From Gp6-AA40 sp036407095 (GTDB lineage Bacteria; Acidobacteriota; Vicinamibacteria; Vicinamibacterales; UBA2999): 64,000 bases of DNA. Every line of letters starts with the position of its first letter. Within the stretch, counting starts at the first letter, position 1. Below are positions 63,560-64,000 of the stretch, one piece after another. The notes under the pieces were generated by a model that searched no databases, had not been told where the DNA came from, and was given only the letters and a program-made list of their open reading frames with translations. The stretch is taken from NCBI GenBank assembly GCA_036407095.1, contig DASWZV010000082.1, positions 124,001-188,000 on the forward strand. The letters run 5' to 3'. A program made the translations under genes and the position numbers.

Positions 63560-64000
63560 ATGAAGACCGTGCTCGTCCTGATCCTGTCGCTCACATGCGC
63601 ACGCGCCTGGGCCCAGACAGACGGCTCAGTGATCGGTCGCATCACCGATGAGACCGGCGGCACCCTGCCGGGGGTGACAGTGGAGCTCAAAGGCGCCGGC
63701 GAGCCGATCGTGGTGGTCACCGACGCCGAGGGGCGCTACGCCTTCGACAACGTGGCGCCGGGCTCCTACCAACTCACCTTGCGTCTCATCAACTTCGCCG
63801 CCGTGACCCACGGCGATCTTCTCGTCATCGCCGGCACGGCGACCACACGCGACGACGTGATGCACTTGTCGCTGAGTGCAGAGGTCGTAGTCGTCGGCAG
63901 GCGGACGTTCACGAACCTCGCCGACGCGCAGAACCCTGCTGAGGATCTGGTCGGCATCGCGACGTCTGCCGGCCAGGGTGCGATCACGGCCGAGCAGCTC
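63560..64000 (+). CDS. TonB-dependent receptor with carboxypeptidase-regulatory-like domain (partial)
   Basis: The reading frame opens at ATG 63560 and runs off the right edge (about 147 residues). A signal peptide (VLVLILSLTCARAWAQ) is followed by a carboxypeptidase-regulatory-like domain (GSVIGRITDETGGTLPGVTVEL, GRYAFDNVAPGSYQLTLRL). Then comes the start of the plug (NPAEDLVGIATSAGQGAITAEQL), as in acidobacterial TonB receptors. GAGG lies 6 bases before the ATG. It would import an unknown substrate across the outer membrane. Confidence 0.87.
   Translation, partial: MKTVLVLILSLTCARAWAQTDGSVIGRITDETGGTLPGVTVELKGAGEPIVVVTDAEGRYAFDNVAPGSYQLTLRLINFAAVTHGDLLVIAGTATTRDDVMHLSLSAEVVVVGRRTFTNLADAQNPAEDLVGIATSAGQGAITAEQL

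Noticed and set aside
1..64000. tRNA, rRNA or riboswitch genes
   Set aside because: No cloverleaf, rRNA core segments or known riboswitch pattern were noticed on reading; a covariance search would be decisive.

Overview
The window is GC-rich, densely coded bacterial DNA. Its gene content suits a soil or subsurface Acidobacteriota, probably of the Vicinamibacteria type. The pointers are DUF1552/DUF1592 planctomycete-type cytochrome genes, a VWFA protein of the acidobacterial kind, LVIVD and sortilin-like repeat proteins, a carboxypeptidase-regulatory/TonB receptor, kinase-TPR proteins and many overlapping ATGA start/stop junctions. This assignment is inferred from gene families; no rRNA or tRNA gene was seen.

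Layout. (1) 1-2420: a partial LVIVD-repeat secreted protein, a DUF305 lipoprotein and an ATP-grasp ligase, all on the minus strand. (2) 2760-12180: a near-complete aerobic carbon monoxide dehydrogenase locus. An XdhC protein and a convergent MocA-type cytidylyltransferase precede coxM-coxS-coxL-coxG-coxF(XdhC-YHS)-coxD-coxE. CoxL has the form I active-site motif AYRCSFR, so it is predicted to oxidise CO rather than act as a generic molybdenum hydroxylase. (3) 12211-17092: a lipoprotein with a Thr-Pro repeat linker, an unknown beta-rich protein and an Omp85-like barrel protein. (4) 17376-26713: a 1689-residue membrane protein combining a DyP-type heme peroxidase with a patatin-like lipase, translationally coupled to a catalase-like heme protein and followed by a Ser/Thr kinase with TPRs and an ECF sigma factor. 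This is the best candidate here for an undescribed system. (5) 26753-40137: M48 and M50 proteases (the M50 gene is frameshifted), an aldo/keto reductase with a flavin reductase, a GHKL ATPase, an ankyrin protein, the DUF1552-DUF1592 pair, a hydrolase and a cytochrome c. A degraded relative of that cytochrome lies near 29.4 kb.

(6) 40477-63495: a stress and envelope island. It holds UspA proteins, OsmC, a BON protein, a primary-like sigma factor, a YbhGFSR-type ABC exporter, CBS proteins, a Crp/Fnr regulator, a CheB-like esterase, a DUF5335 protein, a VIT1-like transporter and a sortase locus (a protein with an LPRTA C-terminal sorting signal, a VWA protein and a class D-like sortase). The window ends in the start of a TonB-dependent receptor.

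A structured element of about 140-160 bp occurs twice, once between coxD and coxE and once inside the N-terminus of an ABC permease. Other structured DNA includes a 21-bp perfect hairpin between the BON and sigma genes and a tandem GCAGAAT hairpin between coxG and coxF.
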